DNA of 9,977 bases, from positions 1 through 9,977 of the forward strand of contig JAPLJE010000302.1 in NCBI GenBank assembly GCA_026388755.1, given 5' to 3'. Source of the stretch: Deltaproteobacteria bacterium (GTDB taxonomy: Bacteria; Desulfobacterota; Desulfobacteria; Desulfobacterales; Desulfatirhabdiaceae). Below the pieces are notes generated by a model. That model searched no databases and was not told where the DNA came from. It saw only the letters and a list, made by a program, of their open reading frames with translations. Of the stretch, positions 9,140-9,977 are shown one piece after another. How positions within the stretch are numbered: the first letter of the stretch is position 1; each line of letters starts with the position of its first letter. A program made the position numbers and the translations under genes.

Positions 9140-9447
9140 GTTCTATTTATTGAATGGGTACAAGCTGGTATCTCACCTGTTTTTACACGAAAATGGTTTT
9201 TTGGTCAGTCAATGAATGTTGTAATCATTTTTTTGGTATATTTCTTTTCTTTATTTTATAAAAAAAACAATAATGATACCCTGTTTATTGTGTTTAAAAC
9301 TTTGTAACAATTTATTATAGTATATAAATAATGATATTTTTCTTGTTCAAAACATGGATGTTAACTTCGGTTTAATTGAATACACATTTTGGAGTTGTTC
9401 ATAACCGTTGTTTTTTAAACAGCCGGTCAGCAGATTAAAGAAAATTG

Positions 9448-9977
9448 ATGAAATTTATTGCCGATCTTCATGTACACTCGCGTTTTTCCCGGGCAACATC
9501 CAAAAACCTTGATATAGAGCATCTGTATGTATCCGCTCAGTTAAAAGGAATTACGGTTGTTGCCACAGGCGATATTACTCATCCGGAATGGTTTAAAGAA
9601 GTCAGCGAAAAACTTGAACCTGCGGAACCGGGATTGTATCGGCTAAAAAAAAATATTGAAAAATACTGTGAAGAACAAGTTCCGTTTTCGAGTCGCAGTA
9701 AAGTCAGATTTGTGCTGAATTCTGAAATAAGCAGTATTTATAAAAAAATGGGAAAAACTCGTAAAAATCATAATCTGGTTTTTTTACCAGATTTGTCAGT
9801 TGCAGAGACGTTTAATCGAAAACTGGCAAAAATCGGAAACATTGTTTCAGATGGAAGGCCAATATTGGGTTTTGATGCCAGAAATCTACTTGAAATTCTT
9901 CTTGCTACCAGTGATCAGGCATTTATGGTTCCCGCACATATCTGGACCCCCTGGTTTTCGCTTCTGGGATCAAAATC
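9448..9977 (+). CDS. EndoQ-like PHP-domain nuclease, N-terminal part (3' truncated)
   Basis: The frame from ATG 9448 (a TTG directly before it is also in frame) stays open for 176 codons to the window end. The start MKFIADLHVHSRFSRATSKNL is that of the PHP metal-dependent phosphoesterase fold: D6, H8 and H10 in DLHVHS, GDITHPEW at 41-48, E93 in NSEISSIY, H108 in KNHNLVFLPD, and H164 in PAHIWTPWFSLLGSK. This combination, with ATSK after the first motif and A-H-x-W-T-P-W-F at the end, is typical of endonuclease Q and the PHP-type proteins often annotated as UvrD-associated. EndoQ cuts DNA 5' of deaminated bases such as uracil and hypoxanthine and of abasic sites. The family also has a C-terminal zinc-binding and helical part, beyond the window. 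AAAGA lies a few bases upstream as a weak ribosome binding site. Confidence 0.82.
   Translation, partial: MKFIADLHVHSRFSRATSKNLDIEHLYVSAQLKGITVVATGDITHPEWFKEVSEKLEPAEPGLYRLKKNIEKYCEEQVPFSSRSKVRFVLNSEISSIYKKMGKTRKNHNLVFLPDLSVAETFNRKLAKIGNIVSDGRPILGFDARNLLEILLATSDQAFMVPAHIWTPWFSLLGSK

Larger units (their letters stand above)
9074..9447. other. AT-rich divergent intergenic region
   Basis: This 374-base region separates the minus-strand replication block from the plus-strand EndoQ-like gene. It contains the rdgC promoter and palindrome, a near-direct repeat (GGGTTACAAG at 9131-9140 and GGGTACAAG at 9156-9164), long T and A runs, and a very AT-rich core around 9235-9345 (TATAGTATATAAATAATG). TGTGTTTAA (9289-9297) and TGTTCATAA (9396-9404) each differ by one base from the complement of the DnaA box TTATNCACA. 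No convincing coding frame, tRNA or strong terminator hairpin is visible. A promoter for the rightward gene must lie here, but several AT-rich choices are equally plausible. Confidence 0.6.

Noticed and set aside
9202..9233. Possible terminator (AATGA ... TCATT followed by T-run near 9230)
   Set aside because: The stem is only 5 bp and AT-rich, and no gene on the plus strand ends just before it.

Overview
The window looks like the chromosome of an anaerobic deltaproteobacterium, most likely in or near Desulfobacterales (Desulfobacterota). This rests on gene content: a membrane-bound formate dehydrogenase-type operon, the rdgC-like/dnaN/gyrB replication cluster, an archaeal-type thymidylate synthase and an EndoQ-like PHP nuclease. 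Two of its conserved genes are interrupted by an in-frame UGA that is best explained as selenocysteine (Sec). Sec use is well documented in this group, for example in formate dehydrogenases and in the deltaproteobacterial symbiont of Olavius algarvensis. The taxonomic placement is inference.

Layout. Positions 1-2114 (+) are the tail of a formate dehydrogenase-like operon: the end of a 4Fe-4S beta subunit, a b-type cytochrome gamma subunit, and a secreted rhodanese-thioredoxin fusion with UGA at 1470-1472 followed by a strong SECIS-like hairpin. Positions 2202-3584 (+) are asnS, preceded by a 14-bp inverted repeat whose right arm contains the ribosome binding site. Positions 9073-3581 (-) form one tightly packed block read in the order rdgC N-terminal half, rdgC C-terminal half, dnaN, gyrB, thymidylate synthase. 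Its last gene meets asnS tail to tail with a 4-base overlap. Positions 9074-9447 are an AT-rich divergent intergenic region. From 9448 (+) an EndoQ-like nuclease runs off the window.

How the genes work together. The left part handles formate oxidation and periplasmic thiol/sulfur (perhaps selenium) chemistry. The minus-strand block is a DNA replication and maintenance unit: a DNA-binding recombination modulator, the sliding clamp, gyrase B and the enzyme making dTMP. A DNA-repair nuclease is transcribed divergently from it.

The most notable signal is interruption of conserved frames without any frameshift. There are two UGAs (rhodanese, thymidylate synthase), each with a downstream hairpin at a distance suited to bacterial SECIS elements. 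There is also one UAA inside the RdgC family region, which more likely separates two translationally coupled genes. In addition, dnaN carries a run of 17 A in its coding sequence. No tRNA, rRNA, CRISPR array or insertion sequence was seen.
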